29,593 nt of DNA from an uncultured Oscillospiraceae bacterium (GCA_934597585.1 CAKTSA010000020.1:1-29593), one strand, 5' to 3'; positions 8,841-17,118 are shown, counted from the stretch's first letter. Program-made: numbers and translations. The notes: generated by a model from the sequence alone, not told the origin.

Positions 8841-8944
8841 CGTAGGGGTCGGCAATTTGTCGACCCGCCATGTACCGGGATTGAGCGTTTCGTCTATACA
8901 GCTCACTTGCATTACCTTTCGGGCGGCTGGTATCCGCCCCTACG
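8841..8944 (-). repeat. 104-bp repeat module, inverted copy
   Basis: Same length and content as the copies at 5935, 12170 and 18948, but on the opposite strand: it reads GATTGAGCG...ACAGCTCAC where the others read GTGAGCTGT...CGCTCAATC. The flanking TGAGT/ACTCA are absent here. Confidence 0.8.
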
Positions 8945-9016
8945 GATGGGGTGCTTCCCATTCAATATCCCGCTCTGTTCCGCAAGGTTGAGGGGCGACA
9001 AATTGCCGCCCCCTAC

Positions 9017-9118
9017 TAGTCCATATCCATTAAAGTTTTACTCTATATAGTGAAGATCGATGCATGTTTAACTTAAAGCCTCCTTCATCAACGATAAAAC
9101 TTTAACAGATATGGGCTA
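9017..9118. mobile_element. 102-bp MITE with 4-bp target duplication
   Basis: Imperfect terminal inverted repeats of 24 bp (21 of 24 match), beginning TAGTCCATATC on the left and TAGCCCATATC on the right, flanked by CTAC on both sides (9013-9016 and 9119-9122). Removing the element and one CTAC restores the repeat reading CCCCTACGTACTCAG. It is AT-rich relative to its surroundings and encodes nothing. Confidence 0.85.
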
Positions 9119-9260
9119 CTACGTACTCAGAAACTTTTGGTGACGTTCATTCAATTGACAGCTCAATTCCGCAACGTTTCGGGCGGCTAATATCCACCCC
9201 TACGGGTGGGGTGCTCTCGTTACCGGCACATTGGGCACTGTTTAAAAAAGGAGGGGCGGT

Positions 9261-9815
9261 ATGTCTCAGATCACAAAGCGGGCGTTGGAGCAGTCGCTGA
9301 AAAATCTGCTGCTGCAAAAGCCGCTGACCAAGATTACCATTAACGATATCGCCGAGGACTGCGGCATCAACCGCATGACCTTTTACTATCACTTCAAGGA
9401 TATCTACGACCTGGTGGAATGGTCGTGCATGGAGGATGCCCGGCGGGCGCTGGATGAGAACAAGACCTACGACACCTGGCAGCAGGGACTGCTTCAAATC
9501 TTTGAGGCGGTGCGGGACAATAAGCCCTTTATTATGAACGTCTACCGCTGCGTCCACCAGGAGCGGGTGGAGACCTACCTCAAGCCGCTGGTGGACGACC
9601 TGCTGCTGGGCGTGATCAACGAGGAGGCGGCGGGCCTGACCGTCCGGCAGGAGGACAAAGCCTTCATCGCCCAGGTGTACTGCTACATCTTCATCGGCAT
9701 CATGATGGACTGGATCAAGGACGACATGCGCGCCGCGCCGGAGCAGATCGTAGAGCATCTGGCAAGGCTGATCAAGGGCTCCGTGCGGGCAGCGCTGCTG
9801 CGCTTTGCGATGTAA
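9261..9815 (+). CDS. TetR/AcrR family transcriptional regulator
   Basis: A 184-aa DNA-binding regulator. The N-terminal helix-turn-helix (about residues 5-50) has ITINDIAEDCGINRMTFYYHF, the standard TetR recognition helix. The C-terminal part (about 70-180) is the ligand and dimer domain of the DhaS-like type. AAGGAGG lies 6 bases before the ATG. The gene precedes oleate hydratase on the same strand, separated by 162 bases that contain a hairpin and a promoter for ohyA. Unsaturated fatty acids are plausible ligands, with ohyA as target, as for other TetR-type regulators next to hydratases; that is inference from position. Confidence 0.88.
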   Translation: MSQITKRALEQSLKNLLLQKPLTKITINDIAEDCGINRMTFYYHFKDIYDLVEWSCMEDARRALDENKTYDTWQQGLLQIFEAVRDNKPFIMNVYRCVHQERVETYLKPLVDDLLLGVINEEAAGLTVRQEDKAFIAQVYCYIFIGIMMDWIKDDMRAAPEQIVEHLARLIKGSVRAALLRFAM

Positions 9816-9857
9816 TTTATCATTTGCCCCGGTTTGATTAAAATTTATACAGTTTAT

Positions 9858-9888
9858 GCCCCGGTGACGAAAGATTGGTCACCGGGGC
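9858..9888. terminator. Hairpin between tetR-type gene and ohyA
   Basis: Perfect 11-bp stem GCCCCGGTGAC (9858-9868) with GTCACCGGGGC (9878-9888), 9-base loop. It lies 42 bases after the regulator stop and 12 bases before the ohyA -35. There is no T-run, so it may be a terminator or a symmetric operator. Confidence 0.5.
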
Positions 9889-9899
9889 GCTGCTGTCTA

Positions 9900-9927
9900 T
9901 TGTAGGAATTGGGAAACTGGATATAAT
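9900..9927 (+). promoter_or_regulatory. Promoter of ohyA
   Basis: TTGTAG (9900-9905), 16-base spacer, perfect TATAAT (9922-9927), about 50 bases before the ohyA start. Confidence 0.6.
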
Positions 9928-9977
9928 GAAGTCATCACAAGAGCAAACCGCTCAAATATCAAACGGAGGTTTTGATT

Positions 9978-11768
9978 ATGTATTACTCTGCTGGAACCTA
10001 TGAATCCTTTGCCCATCCCGAAAAGCCCAAGGATGTGGATAAGAAATCCGCCTATATCATCGGCACCGGCCTGGCCGGTCTGACCGCCGCCTTCTATCTG
10101 GTACGCGACGGGCAGATGAAGGGCGAGCACATCCACCTGCTGGAAAAGCTGGAGCTGGCAGGCGGCAGCTGCGACGGCCGCAAGGACGTGACCAAGGGCT
10201 TCTTCATGCGCGGCGGCCGGGAGATGGACAACCACTTCGAGGTCATGTGGGATACCTTCCGGGACGTCCCCTCCATCGAGACGCCGGGGGTGTCCGTGCT
10301 GGATGAATACTACTGGCTGAACAAGCACGACCCCAACTATTCCCTGTGCCGCGCCACCGTCCGCTGCGGCGAGGATGCCCACACCGATAAGAAATTCGAG
10401 CTGGACAAGGCCTCCGCCATGGCGCTGAGCAAGCTCTTCATCACCCCGGAGGAGCAGCTGGAGGGCAAGAAGATCTCCGATGTGCTGCCCGACTCCTTCT
10501 GGAGCACCAACTTCTGGCTGTACTGGCAGACCATGTTCGCCTTCCAGAAGTGGAGCAGCGCCCTGGAAATGAAGCGCTACCTGTGCCGCTATGTCCATCA
10601 CATCGACGGCCTGCCCGACTTCTCCGCCCTGCGCTTCACCAAGTACAACCAGTATGAGAGCATGATCCTGCCTCTGGTGAAATATCTGGAGAGCCACGGC
10701 GTAAAAATCGAATACGGCATGGACGTGAAGAACGTCATCATCGACACCGAGGGCGACAAGCGCACCGCAAAGCAGATCGTCTACGTCAAGGACGGCCAGG
10801 AGCAGACCATCGACCTGATCGAGGACGACCTGGTGTTCATCACCAACGGCTGCTGCACCGATTCCTCCTGCTACGGCGACCAGACCCACGCCCCCGACCT
10901 GTCCGGCCTGGAAAACGGCAAGGGCGAATCCTGGGATATGTGGAAGGCCATCGCCGCCCAGGCCACCCACGGCGAGTACGGCAACCCGGACGCCTTCTGC
11001 TCCGACATTGAGGCCACCAACTGGATGAGCGCCACCGTGGCCACCTCCAACGAGGAGGTTATCCGCTATATTATGAACATCTGCAAGCGCGATCCCAGAG
11101 AGGGCAAGGTCACCACCGGCGGCATCGTCACCGTCAAGGACAGCGTGGACGACTGGTACCTCAGCTGGACGATCAACCGCCAGCCCCAGTTCAAGTCCCA
11201 GGACAAGGGTATGATCCTGGTGTGGCTGTACGGCCTGCACACCAACGTGCCCGGCAGCTATGTCAAGAAGGCCATGCGTGATTGCACCGGCGAGGAAATC
11301 TGCCAGGAGTGGCTGTATCACATCGGCGTGCCCCAGGATCGCATTGAGGCCCTGGCCAAGGAGGCCTGCAACACCACCACCTGCTTCATGCCCTATATCA
11401 ACGCCTTCTTCCAGCCCCGTCAGTGGTCTGACCGGCCCCTGGTGGTGCCCGAGGGCGCCGTCAACTTCGCCTTCCTGGGCCAGTTCGCCGAGACGCCCCG
11501 GGATACCATCTTCACCACCGAGTATTCCATGCGCACCGGCATGGAGGCTGTGTACACCCTGCTGAACATCGACCGCGGCGTCCCCGAGGTCTGGGGCAGC
11601 AAGTACGACGTCCGTGAGCTGCTGCGCGCCTGCTACTACGCGCTGGACAAGAAGCCCCTTGCCGAAGCCGACCTGTCCTTCATGGAACGCGAAGCCCTGA
11701 AAATCGCCGTCCGCAAGCTCCAGGGCACCGACATCGAGCTGCTCCTGAAAGAAAGCGGCCTGATCTGA
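9978..11768 (+). CDS. ohyA: Oleate hydratase (MCRA family)
   Basis: FAD-dependent enzyme that adds water to the cis-9 double bond of oleate and related fatty acids, giving 10-hydroxystearate (EC 4.2.1.53); it protects against toxic unsaturated acids at the membrane face. The length of 596 aa fits the family. The dinucleotide fold motif GTGLAG is at residues 29-34, followed by LLEKLELAGGSCDG for FAD binding. RGGREMDNHFE places Glu82 where the catalytic glutamate of the Staphylococcus enzyme lies. ATG 9978 follows GGAGG by 8 bases, while the upstream TTG 9972 is too close to it. It has its own promoter, a TetR-type gene upstream and a strong terminator. Confidence 0.97.
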   Translation: MYYSAGTYESFAHPEKPKDVDKKSAYIIGTGLAGLTAAFYLVRDGQMKGEHIHLLEKLELAGGSCDGRKDVTKGFFMRGGREMDNHFEVMWDTFRDVPSIETPGVSVLDEYYWLNKHDPNYSLCRATVRCGEDAHTDKKFELDKASAMALSKLFITPEEQLEGKKISDVLPDSFWSTNFWLYWQTMFAFQKWSSALEMKRYLCRYVHHIDGLPDFSALRFTKYNQYESMILPLVKYLESHGVKIEYGMDVKNVIIDTEGDKRTAKQIVYVKDGQEQTIDLIEDDLVFITNGCCTDSSCYGDQTHAPDLSGLENGKGESWDMWKAIAAQATHGEYGNPDAFCSDIEATNWMSATVATSNEEVIRYIMNICKRDPREGKVTTGGIVTVKDSVDDWYLSWTINRQPQFKSQDKGMILVWLYGLHTNVPGSYVKKAMRDCTGEEICQEWLYHIGVPQDRIEALAKEACNTTTCFMPYINAFFQPRQWSDRPLVVPEGAVNFAFLGQFAETPRDTIFTTEYSMRTGMEAVYTLLNIDRGVPEVWGSKYDVRELLRACYYALDKKPLAEADLSFMEREALKIAVRKLQGTDIELLLKESGLI

Positions 11769-11784
11769 TCCCCCCATAACCCCA

Positions 11785-11820
11785 ACAGGGCGCGCTGCCA
11801 ATCCGCAGCGCGCCCTGTCT
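11785..11820 (+). terminator. Terminator of ohyA
   Basis: Perfect 14-bp stem (11785-11798 with 11805-11818), loop CAATCC, followed by CTTGTTAT. Starts 17 bases after the stop codon. Confidence 0.8.
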
Positions 11821-12062
11821 TGTTATAATCAGCCCGCCGCCCCGCAGCTTTGCGGTTTCGGAAGCAAAAAAGTAGAATGTCAAACATTCTGAGTCCGTAG
11901 GGGCGGATACTAGCCGCCCGAAACCCTGCGGTTTCGATAGCAGGCCGTTGAATGGGAGTCGGAAAAGCTTCTGAGTCCGTAGGGGTCGGCAATTTGTCGA
12001 CCCTCAACCTCGCGGTTTTTGAGTGGTAAAGAAAAACGTATAACCCAAAGGGTACATCTCTT

Positions 12063-12457
12063 GGCTTCCCTGAGGGGGAAGCTGTCGCCGCAGCGACTGA
12101 AGAGGGCACTCAGGTGATGGTTTTGAGAGAGATTTGACTAAAAAGGTACAATGTCAACCACTTTGAGTGCGTAGGGGCGGATATTAGCCGCCCGAAAAGT
12201 AACGAAAGTGAGCTGTATAGACGAACCGTTCAATCCCGGCACACGGCGGGGCGACAAATTGCCGCCCCCTACGGACTCAGTAACTCTTGGTGCATTCCAC
12301 TCAATGCACTGCTATCGAAACCGTAGCGTTGCGGGCGGCTGGTATCCGCCCCTACGGATGGGTGCATCCCATTCAACGCACCTTTAATGAGGAACGCACT
12401 GCGGTAGGCCCTCTTCAGTCAGGCCTACGGCCTGCCAGCTTCCCCCAAGGGAAGCTT
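12063..12457 (+). repeat. Composite palindrome, ~395 bp (block C copy)
   Basis: Same order and nearly the same length as 5827-6220: GGCTTCCC-hairpin ending GAAGAGGGC, the 104-bp module, an inverted GGGCGG hairpin, then GCCCTCTTC to GGGAAGCTT in inverted orientation. Confidence 0.75.
12170..12273 (+). repeat. 104-bp repeat module, copy 3
   Basis: CGTAGGGGCGG to CCGCCCCCTACG, flanked by TGAGT and ACTCA; exactly 104 bp, like the copies at 5935, 8841 and 18948. Confidence 0.85.
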
Positions 12458-12702
12458 TGGTTGTAGCGTCGGCTGGTGCCATTCAACGGGGTGCTATCGA
12501 AGCGGCGACGCTACGGGGCGACAAATTGCCGCCCCCTACGGGCTCAGGAATTTTTGTGCATTCCATTCAACTGGCCGCTCAGGCCCGTTAGGCTTCGGGC
12601 GGCTGGTATCCGCCCCTACGGGGGAGGTGCTTGCCATTCAACGGGGTGCTATTGAAATCGTTACGTTGCGGGGCGGCGGGGGGCCGCCCCGCTTACGAAT
12701 TC

Positions 12703-14175
12703 TTATGCCCAGGGGTTCTCCGTGGCGTAGGGGAGGCTCTTGGGCTGGTTGTAGGCGATGTCCTGGACGCCGAAGTATTTCAGTACCTCGAACAGGGCCT
12801 TGCCGCAGTGGGCAAAGGCGACTGCGCCGTGGTGGGGGTAGCGCTTCTGCACCAGAACGTGGCGGTAGAACCGGCCCATCTCCGGGATGGCGAACACCGC
12901 AATGCCGCCGAAGGAGCGGGTGGCCACCGGCAGAATTTCGCCCTCGGCCACGTAGCTGCGCAGATTGCCCTCGCTGTCGCATTGCAGCCGGTAGAAGGTG
13001 ATTTCGGAGGCGGCGATATCGCCCTCCAGGGTGCCGCGGGTGAAGTCCGGCTCGCTGCCAACAGGCTCCAGCAGACGGTGCTGGATCAGCTGGTATTTCA
13101 CCGCGCAGTCGGAGCACATCTTGCAGCTGGGGGTGTTGCCGCAGTGGAAGCCCATGAAGGTATCGGTAAGTTTGTAGTCAAACTTGCCCTTGATGTCCTC
13201 GTCGTAGATGTACTGGGGCACGGAGTTGTTGATATCCAGCAGGGTCACGGCGTCGCCGGTGACGCAGGCGCCCAGGTACTCGGAAACCGCGCCGTAGATG
13301 TCCACCTCGCAGGCCACGGGGATCCCCTTGGCGGCCAGGCGGGAATTGACGTAGCAGGGCTCAAAGCCGAACTGCTCCGGGAAGGCGGGCCAGCACTTGT
13401 CGGCGAACACCACATACTCCCGGTCGCCCTTGTGGGCCTCAGCCCAATCCAGCAGGGTCAGCTCGAACTGCGCCATCCGCTCCAGCATATCCGCGTAGAC
13501 CTTTTCGCCCATCTCGGCCTTCATCTCGTCCATGATGCCGGCAACGCGGGCGTCGCCCTTGTGGGCGTTGTAGGACACCAACAGATCCAGCTCGGAGTTC
13601 TCCTCGATCTCAATGCCCAGCTCGTACAGGCCCTTGATGGGGGCGTTGCAGGCAAAGAAGTCCTGGGGCCGGGGGCCGAAGGTGATGACCTTCAGATTCT
13701 TCAGGCCGATGATGCCCCGGGCAATGGGAACAAACTCCCGGATCATCTTCGCGCAGTCCTGGGCGGTGCCGATGGGATACTCGGGGATGTAGGCCTTCAG
13801 GTGGCGCATGCCCAGGTTATAGGAGCAGTTGAGCATGCCGCAGTAGGCGTCGCCGCGGCCGTTGATCATGTCGCCGTCGCCCTCGGCAGCGGCGATGCAC
13901 ATGGCGGGGCCGTCGAACTTCTTGACAAGCAGCGTCTCAGGGGTCTCGGGGCCGAAGTTGCCCAGGAAGACCACCAGGGCGTTGACACCGTGGGCCTTCA
14001 CGTCGGCAATGGCGGCGGAGGCATCCTTCTCGTTCTCAACAGTGATGGGGCACTCGTACAGCCCCTCGCCGTACTCAGCCACAATGTTCTTGCGCCGCTG
14101 GGTGGACAGCGCAATGGGGAAGCAGTCGCGGGACACGGCAATAATGCCGAGCTTCACTTCTGGGATGTTCTTCAT
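12703..14175 (-). CDS. L-fucose/L-arabinose isomerase family protein
   Basis: A 490-aa aldose-ketose isomerase of the FucI/AraA superfamily, expected to use a divalent metal and act in the cytoplasm; the sugar is not determined. The N-terminal half has alternating beta/alpha domains (ALVVFLGNFGPETPE, GLKNLKVITFGPRP). The central part carries acidic candidates for the metal site in VACEVDIYGA and LLDINNS, and FHCGNTPSCKMC adds His and several Cys. AAAGGAG lies 10 bases before the ATG. It is the second gene of a two-gene operon, 22 bases behind the DUF4867 gene. No kinase, aldolase or transporter for fucose or arabinose is in the window, so the substrate may be a different sugar or derivative. 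Confidence 0.88.
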   Translation of the reverse strand: MKNIPEVKLGIIAVSRDCFPIALSTQRRKNIVAEYGEGLYECPITVENEKDASAAIADVKAHGVNALVVFLGNFGPETPETLLVKKFDGPAMCIAAAEGDGDMINGRGDAYCGMLNCSYNLGMRHLKAYIPEYPIGTAQDCAKMIREFVPIARGIIGLKNLKVITFGPRPQDFFACNAPIKGLYELGIEIEENSELDLLVSYNAHKGDARVAGIMDEMKAEMGEKVYADMLERMAQFELTLLDWAEAHKGDREYVVFADKCWPAFPEQFGFEPCYVNSRLAAKGIPVACEVDIYGAVSEYLGACVTGDAVTLLDINNSVPQYIYDEDIKGKFDYKLTDTFMGFHCGNTPSCKMCSDCAVKYQLIQHRLLEPVGSEPDFTRGTLEGDIAASEITFYRLQCDSEGNLRSYVAEGEILPVATRSFGGIAVFAIPEMGRFYRHVLVQKRYPHHGAVAFAHCGKALFEVLKYFGVQDIAYNQPKSLPYATENPWA

Positions 14176-14197
14176 AATCTTTTTTCTCCTTTATTGT

Positions 14198-14836
14198 TCA
14201 GATAGAATCGGCAATGTCAAGATTCTTGCCCACCAGGCCCACATAAGCGCCCTGGGCAGCCTCGCTGGATTCGGCGTGGGCCAGCAGCCACTTGTTCTTC
14301 GCCCACAGCAGCTTGTCCTCGGGGGCCAGCTCCTTCAGGTGGGGCTTTTCGGTGTTGGTCAGCCAGGGCAGCGCCACCAGAACCCGGAAGCCCTTGGCAG
14401 GGTCGGTATGGCAGGGGGCATAGTGCAGCGTGGTGGCGTAGACCTCCACCAGCGTACCGGCGGGGGCGCGGAAGGCCTTGACCTTGGCGGTGTCCAGCAC
14501 GCCGTTTTCAATGTCGTCCAGCTTGGCCAGCAGGAGGATAAAGTCCTGGGTGCCCAGGTTGAATTCGGAATCCCGGTGGTATTCCAGGCAGTTCAGCTTG
14601 GTATTATGGCCGTTGCACCAGCCCAGCTGGGCGGGCATGCCGCCGAACAGATTCTCGGAGACCTCCACCGCAGCGGGCAGCTCCTGAAGCGCCGGGTCGG
14701 TGGGGACGTAACCGGTGGCGTCGGGCAGGGGCGTCTGGGCCAGGGTGTCCAGAATCTCGCGGCAGGTTTCCTCCATGCCGGTGATCACCTTGCCATAGGA
14801 CTTGAACGCGGGATCAAATACGGAAAGAATTTCCAT
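14198..14836 (-). CDS. DUF4867 family protein
   Basis: A 212-aa cytoplasmic protein that I match to DUF4867, a family often found beside FucI/AraA-type isomerases; its reaction is unknown. It has cupin-like features: CLEYHRDSEFNLGT supplies His and Glu candidates, and RAPAGTLVEVYATTLHYAPC reads like a beta strand pair with a further His. A sugar-binding or mutarotase-like role is possible but unproven. Two adjacent ATGs exist (14839 and 14836); the second is chosen because GGAGG then stands 6 bases away. It is the first gene of the operon, with a strong promoter about 60 bases upstream. Confidence 0.82.
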   Translation of the reverse strand: MEILSVFDPAFKSYGKVITGMEETCREILDTLAQTPLPDATGYVPTDPALQELPAAVEVSENLFGGMPAQLGWCNGHNTKLNCLEYHRDSEFNLGTQDFILLLAKLDDIENGVLDTAKVKAFRAPAGTLVEVYATTLHYAPCHTDPAKGFRVLVALPWLTNTEKPHLKELAPEDKLLWAKNKWLLAHAESSEAAQGAYVGLVGKNLDIADSI

Positions 14837-14894
14837 CATGTACCTCCTTTGATGCTCTGCGGCAGACCGCAGGCTTCCAGCTTGGGATGGCTCC

Positions 14895-14923
14895 ATTGTA
14901 CCCCTTTTTCCGCCGCTTCTCAA
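14895..14923 (-). promoter_or_regulatory. Promoter of the DUF4867-isomerase operon
   Basis: On the minus strand TTGAGA (14918-14923), 17-base spacer, TACAAT (14895-14900). The rest of the 339-bp divergent gap (14837-15175) is AT-rich and holds two GAAATG-type motifs near 14975 and 15000 in opposite orientation, which could be a regulator site; I see nothing else there. Confidence 0.75.
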
Positions 14924-15076
14924 TGCCCACTTCGGGCTATTTACTAGACTAATTTGCGATTCTCGGAATTTTGGAGAAATGCATATTTTCCTGTCGGCCA
15001 TTTCATGCAAATTACCGAACGCCGGATACCCTCCCATGGGCTATGAATAAAAATTCTTAGTTTTTTCTTACGTCTC

Positions 15077-15105
15077 TTGAGAAAAGCGCTGCTTCGTGGT
15101 AAAAT
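15077..15105 (+). promoter_or_regulatory. Promoter of the motor-pair operon
   Basis: TTGAGA (15077-15082), 17-base spacer, TAAAAT (15100-15105), about 70 bases before the first start codon. Confidence 0.75.
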
Positions 15106-15175
15106 GACATAAAATGTACGCCTGCCGCATGGGGCGGCGTATGTTCCCGACGCAACGAAACAAGGAGGCTTTTTT

Positions 15176-16060
15176 ATGAAATTTCTTGCAAATATGCACC
15201 CCGTCAGTGTGGTCGTCATCATTATGATCCTGATGCTGTTTGCCGTGGCGGCGGTGATGCTGTTCGCCGTCAGCTGCGCCTACCGCCGCCAGACCAAGCT
15301 TGCCATTGTGGGCGATACCCATCGCAGCCAGCTGGTGCGCGATGCGCTGGAGGAATTCACCGCCGCCTACAATACCTTCGGTCAGGAGACCAATACCCCC
15401 GCCATCGTCACCAGCACCATTCATGCGGACATGGGCTTCTACCTGTTCTGTGAGCGGTTTTTGAGCAACGCCGTCTCGCTGTTCGTCACCATGGGCCTGC
15501 TGGGTACCTTCCTGGGCCTGAGCCTGTCCGTCAGCTCCCTGTCCCAGCTGCTGGGCAGCACCGCCGACTGGCAGAACGCGCTGAACAACATGGGCAGCGG
15601 CCTGCTTTCCGCCCTGTCCGGCATGGGCGTGGCGTTCTATACCTCCCTGGTTGGCGTGAGCTGCTCCATCATCCTGACCATTCTGCGCTCCATTTTCAGC
15701 CCGGAGTCCATCCGGGAGCAGCTGGAAAACGAGCTGGAGCTGTGGCTTGACCACCGGGTCGCCCCCCGCCTCAGCACCAACGCGCCGAAGGACGACGCCG
15801 CGCTGGTGCGCCAGATGATCGGCGGGCTGAACGCCGCTGCCGCCGCCATCGACGACGCGCTGAAGGGCTCCACCGGCGCGCTGCAGCAGAGCCTGACCGG
15901 CTTCAACGCCACGGTGGACTGCTTCAACCAGGGCGTGCGGGACTTCTCGGAATTTGATTACAATCTGCGGGGCACGGTGGAAAAAATGGACGTGGCCGTG
16001 CGGGATCTGACCGCCGCCATCCGCCGGGTGACCCGCAGCTCTGAAAGGGGCGACAACTGA
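15176..16060 (+). CDS. MotA/TolQ/ExbB-like proton channel protein (ZorA-like)
   Basis: A 294-aa membrane protein of the MotA/TolQ/ExbB channel family, forming the stator ring of an ion-driven motor. Three membrane helices are visible: about residues 9-32, 93-118 and 148-172. The channel signature is present as TMGLLGTFLGLSLSV and LSGMGVAFYTSLVGVSCS, closer in style to ZorA than to flagellar MotA. A helical cytoplasmic tail of about 110 residues follows, much shorter than the tail of characterised ZorA. It is the first gene of an operon; its TGA overlaps the next ATG by one base. No flagellar, Tol, Exb or Zorya accessory gene is in the window. The role could be envelope maintenance, cell-wall work or defence. 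Confidence 0.87.
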   Translation: MKFLANMHPVSVVVIIMILMLFAVAAVMLFAVSCAYRRQTKLAIVGDTHRSQLVRDALEEFTAAYNTFGQETNTPAIVTSTIHADMGFYLFCERFLSNAVSLFVTMGLLGTFLGLSLSVSSLSQLLGSTADWQNALNNMGSGLLSALSGMGVAFYTSLVGVSCSIILTILRSIFSPESIREQLENELELWLDHRVAPRLSTNAPKDDAALVRQMIGGLNAAAAAIDDALKGSTGALQQSLTGFNATVDCFNQGVRDFSEFDYNLRGTVEKMDVAVRDLTAAIRRVTRSSERGDN

Positions 16061-17082
16061 TGAGAAAAACCAGCCGTCGCACCCAGACCGGCGCCTCCAA
16101 CGGGGAGCAGGGCTTCTGGCCATCGTACACGGATATGATGTCGGCGGTGGCGCTGATCCTGTTTTTCCTGATGCTGCTGGCCTACATCCAGAATATCATC
16201 ACCAACAACGACCTGGCCCATAAGGAGGAGGAGCTGCGCGACACCCTGAATCAGCTGATCGTGGCCACCCAGCAGGTCAAGGACAAGGAGGAGGAGCTGC
16301 AAACCGTCTCCGACAATCTGGAAACCGCCCGGCAGGATTTGGATCAGCAGCAGATCACCCTGGATCAGCAGGCCTCCAGCATCATCGAGCAGGCCAACTT
16401 CATTCTGCAGCAGCAGGAGGATATCGCCGCCCAGAAGGATACCATCGCCCAGCAGCAGGCCCAGATGGCCCAGCAGCAGCTTTATCTGGACAACACCCAG
16501 GCAGAGCTGGGCCAGGTGCGCGCCCAGATGCAGGCGGCGGCCTTCCTGCGGGTGGACATTGTGGAGAAGATCCGTCAGAACGTGGAGCAGGTGATGGGCA
16601 ACGCCAACACCATCTCCATCAGTGACACGGGCAGCCTGGTGCTCAGCGAGAGCGTGCTGTTTGACCAGGGCTCCGCAGAGCTGAAGGCCAACAGCCGGGT
16701 GCTGCTGGATCAGCTGGCCATGGGCTTTGCCAGCTTCCTGGAGAGCAGCGACAGCATCGAGTATGTGGACACCATCGTCATCGGCGGCCACGCAGACAGC
16801 ACCGGCTCCGATACCCTCAACCGCAAGCTCTCCACCGACCGGGCAAATTCCGTGCTCACCTACCTGATGACCACCCAGGGCGGCGTCCTGGCCCCCTACG
16901 CCGAATACTTCTGCGCCGCCGGCTACGGCTCCACCCGCCCGGTGGCCACCAACGAGACGGTGGAGGGTCGGGCGCAGAACCGCCGCATTGAAATTTCCAT
17001 CACCCTGAAGGACGAAAGCGTGCTGGACGCCCTGAATCAGTACCTGGCCATCCAGGTTCCCGGCGAGACCCAAGGGGATTAA
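16060..17082 (+). CDS. MotB/ZorB-like protein with OmpA peptidoglycan-binding domain
   Basis: Partner of the preceding channel, 340 aa. A single N-terminal helix follows FWPSYTDMMSAVALILF; Asp25 sits where MotB and ZorB carry their essential ion-binding aspartate. Next comes a Gln/Glu-rich coiled coil (about residues 50-155, with QQQ repeats), then an OmpA-like domain (about 190-325) with GGHADSTGS, NRKLSTDRANSV, AAGYGSTRPVA and NRRIEIS, the residues that bind the peptide of peptidoglycan. The long coiled coil is unusual for MotB and could span a thick wall. Translation is coupled by a one-base overlap, and GAAAGGGG precedes the ATG. A plain MotB is unlikely because no other flagellar gene is near. 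Confidence 0.9.
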   Translation: MRKTSRRTQTGASNGEQGFWPSYTDMMSAVALILFFLMLLAYIQNIITNNDLAHKEEELRDTLNQLIVATQQVKDKEEELQTVSDNLETARQDLDQQQITLDQQASSIIEQANFILQQQEDIAAQKDTIAQQQAQMAQQQLYLDNTQAELGQVRAQMQAAAFLRVDIVEKIRQNVEQVMGNANTISISDTGSLVLSESVLFDQGSAELKANSRVLLDQLAMGFASFLESSDSIEYVDTIVIGGHADSTGSDTLNRKLSTDRANSVLTYLMTTQGGVLAPYAEYFCAAGYGSTRPVATNETVEGRAQNRRIEISITLKDESVLDALNQYLAIQVPGETQGD

Positions 17083-17118
17083 GAAACCATTATTTTTTTC
17101 TTTTTACAATCATTCCTA

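Larger units (their letters stand above)
8500..9210 (+). repeat. Intergenic repeat block B
   Basis: No gene is seen between 8465 and 9260. It holds the GGGTC/GACCC hairpin (8501 on), the AAGCTTCCC module split by a 66-bp insert (8603-8668), a GGGGCGG/CCGCCC hairpin near 8760, an inverted 104-bp module (8841-8944), a GGGGCGACAAATTGCCGCCCC hairpin near 8992 interrupted by a 102-bp MITE, and a final GGGCGG hairpin near 9180. Confidence 0.85.
11896..12692 (+). repeat. Intergenic repeat block C
   Basis: The longest block, about 800 bp between the converging ohyA and isomerase genes. It contains GGGGCGG and GGGGTCGG hairpins, the composite palindrome 12063-12457, two further GGGGCGACAAATTG and GGGCGGCTGG hairpins, and a last 10-bp stem (12668-12677 with 12683-12692) that may end the isomerase transcript on the minus strand. 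I see no coding region in it. Confidence 0.85.

Noticed and set aside
9897..11801. Minus-strand open frame of 634 codons
   Set aside because: Antisense to ohyA, which is a certain gene with conserved FAD and catalytic motifs.
5741..12692. CRISPR arrays
   Set aside because: The repeats are long, of several types, unevenly spaced and palindromic in both orientations; there are no regular spacers and no cas genes.
15176..17082. Flagellar motA/motB
   Set aside because: No flagellar genes nearby, OmpA-domain partner with a long coiled coil, and channel motifs more like ZorA/TolQ.
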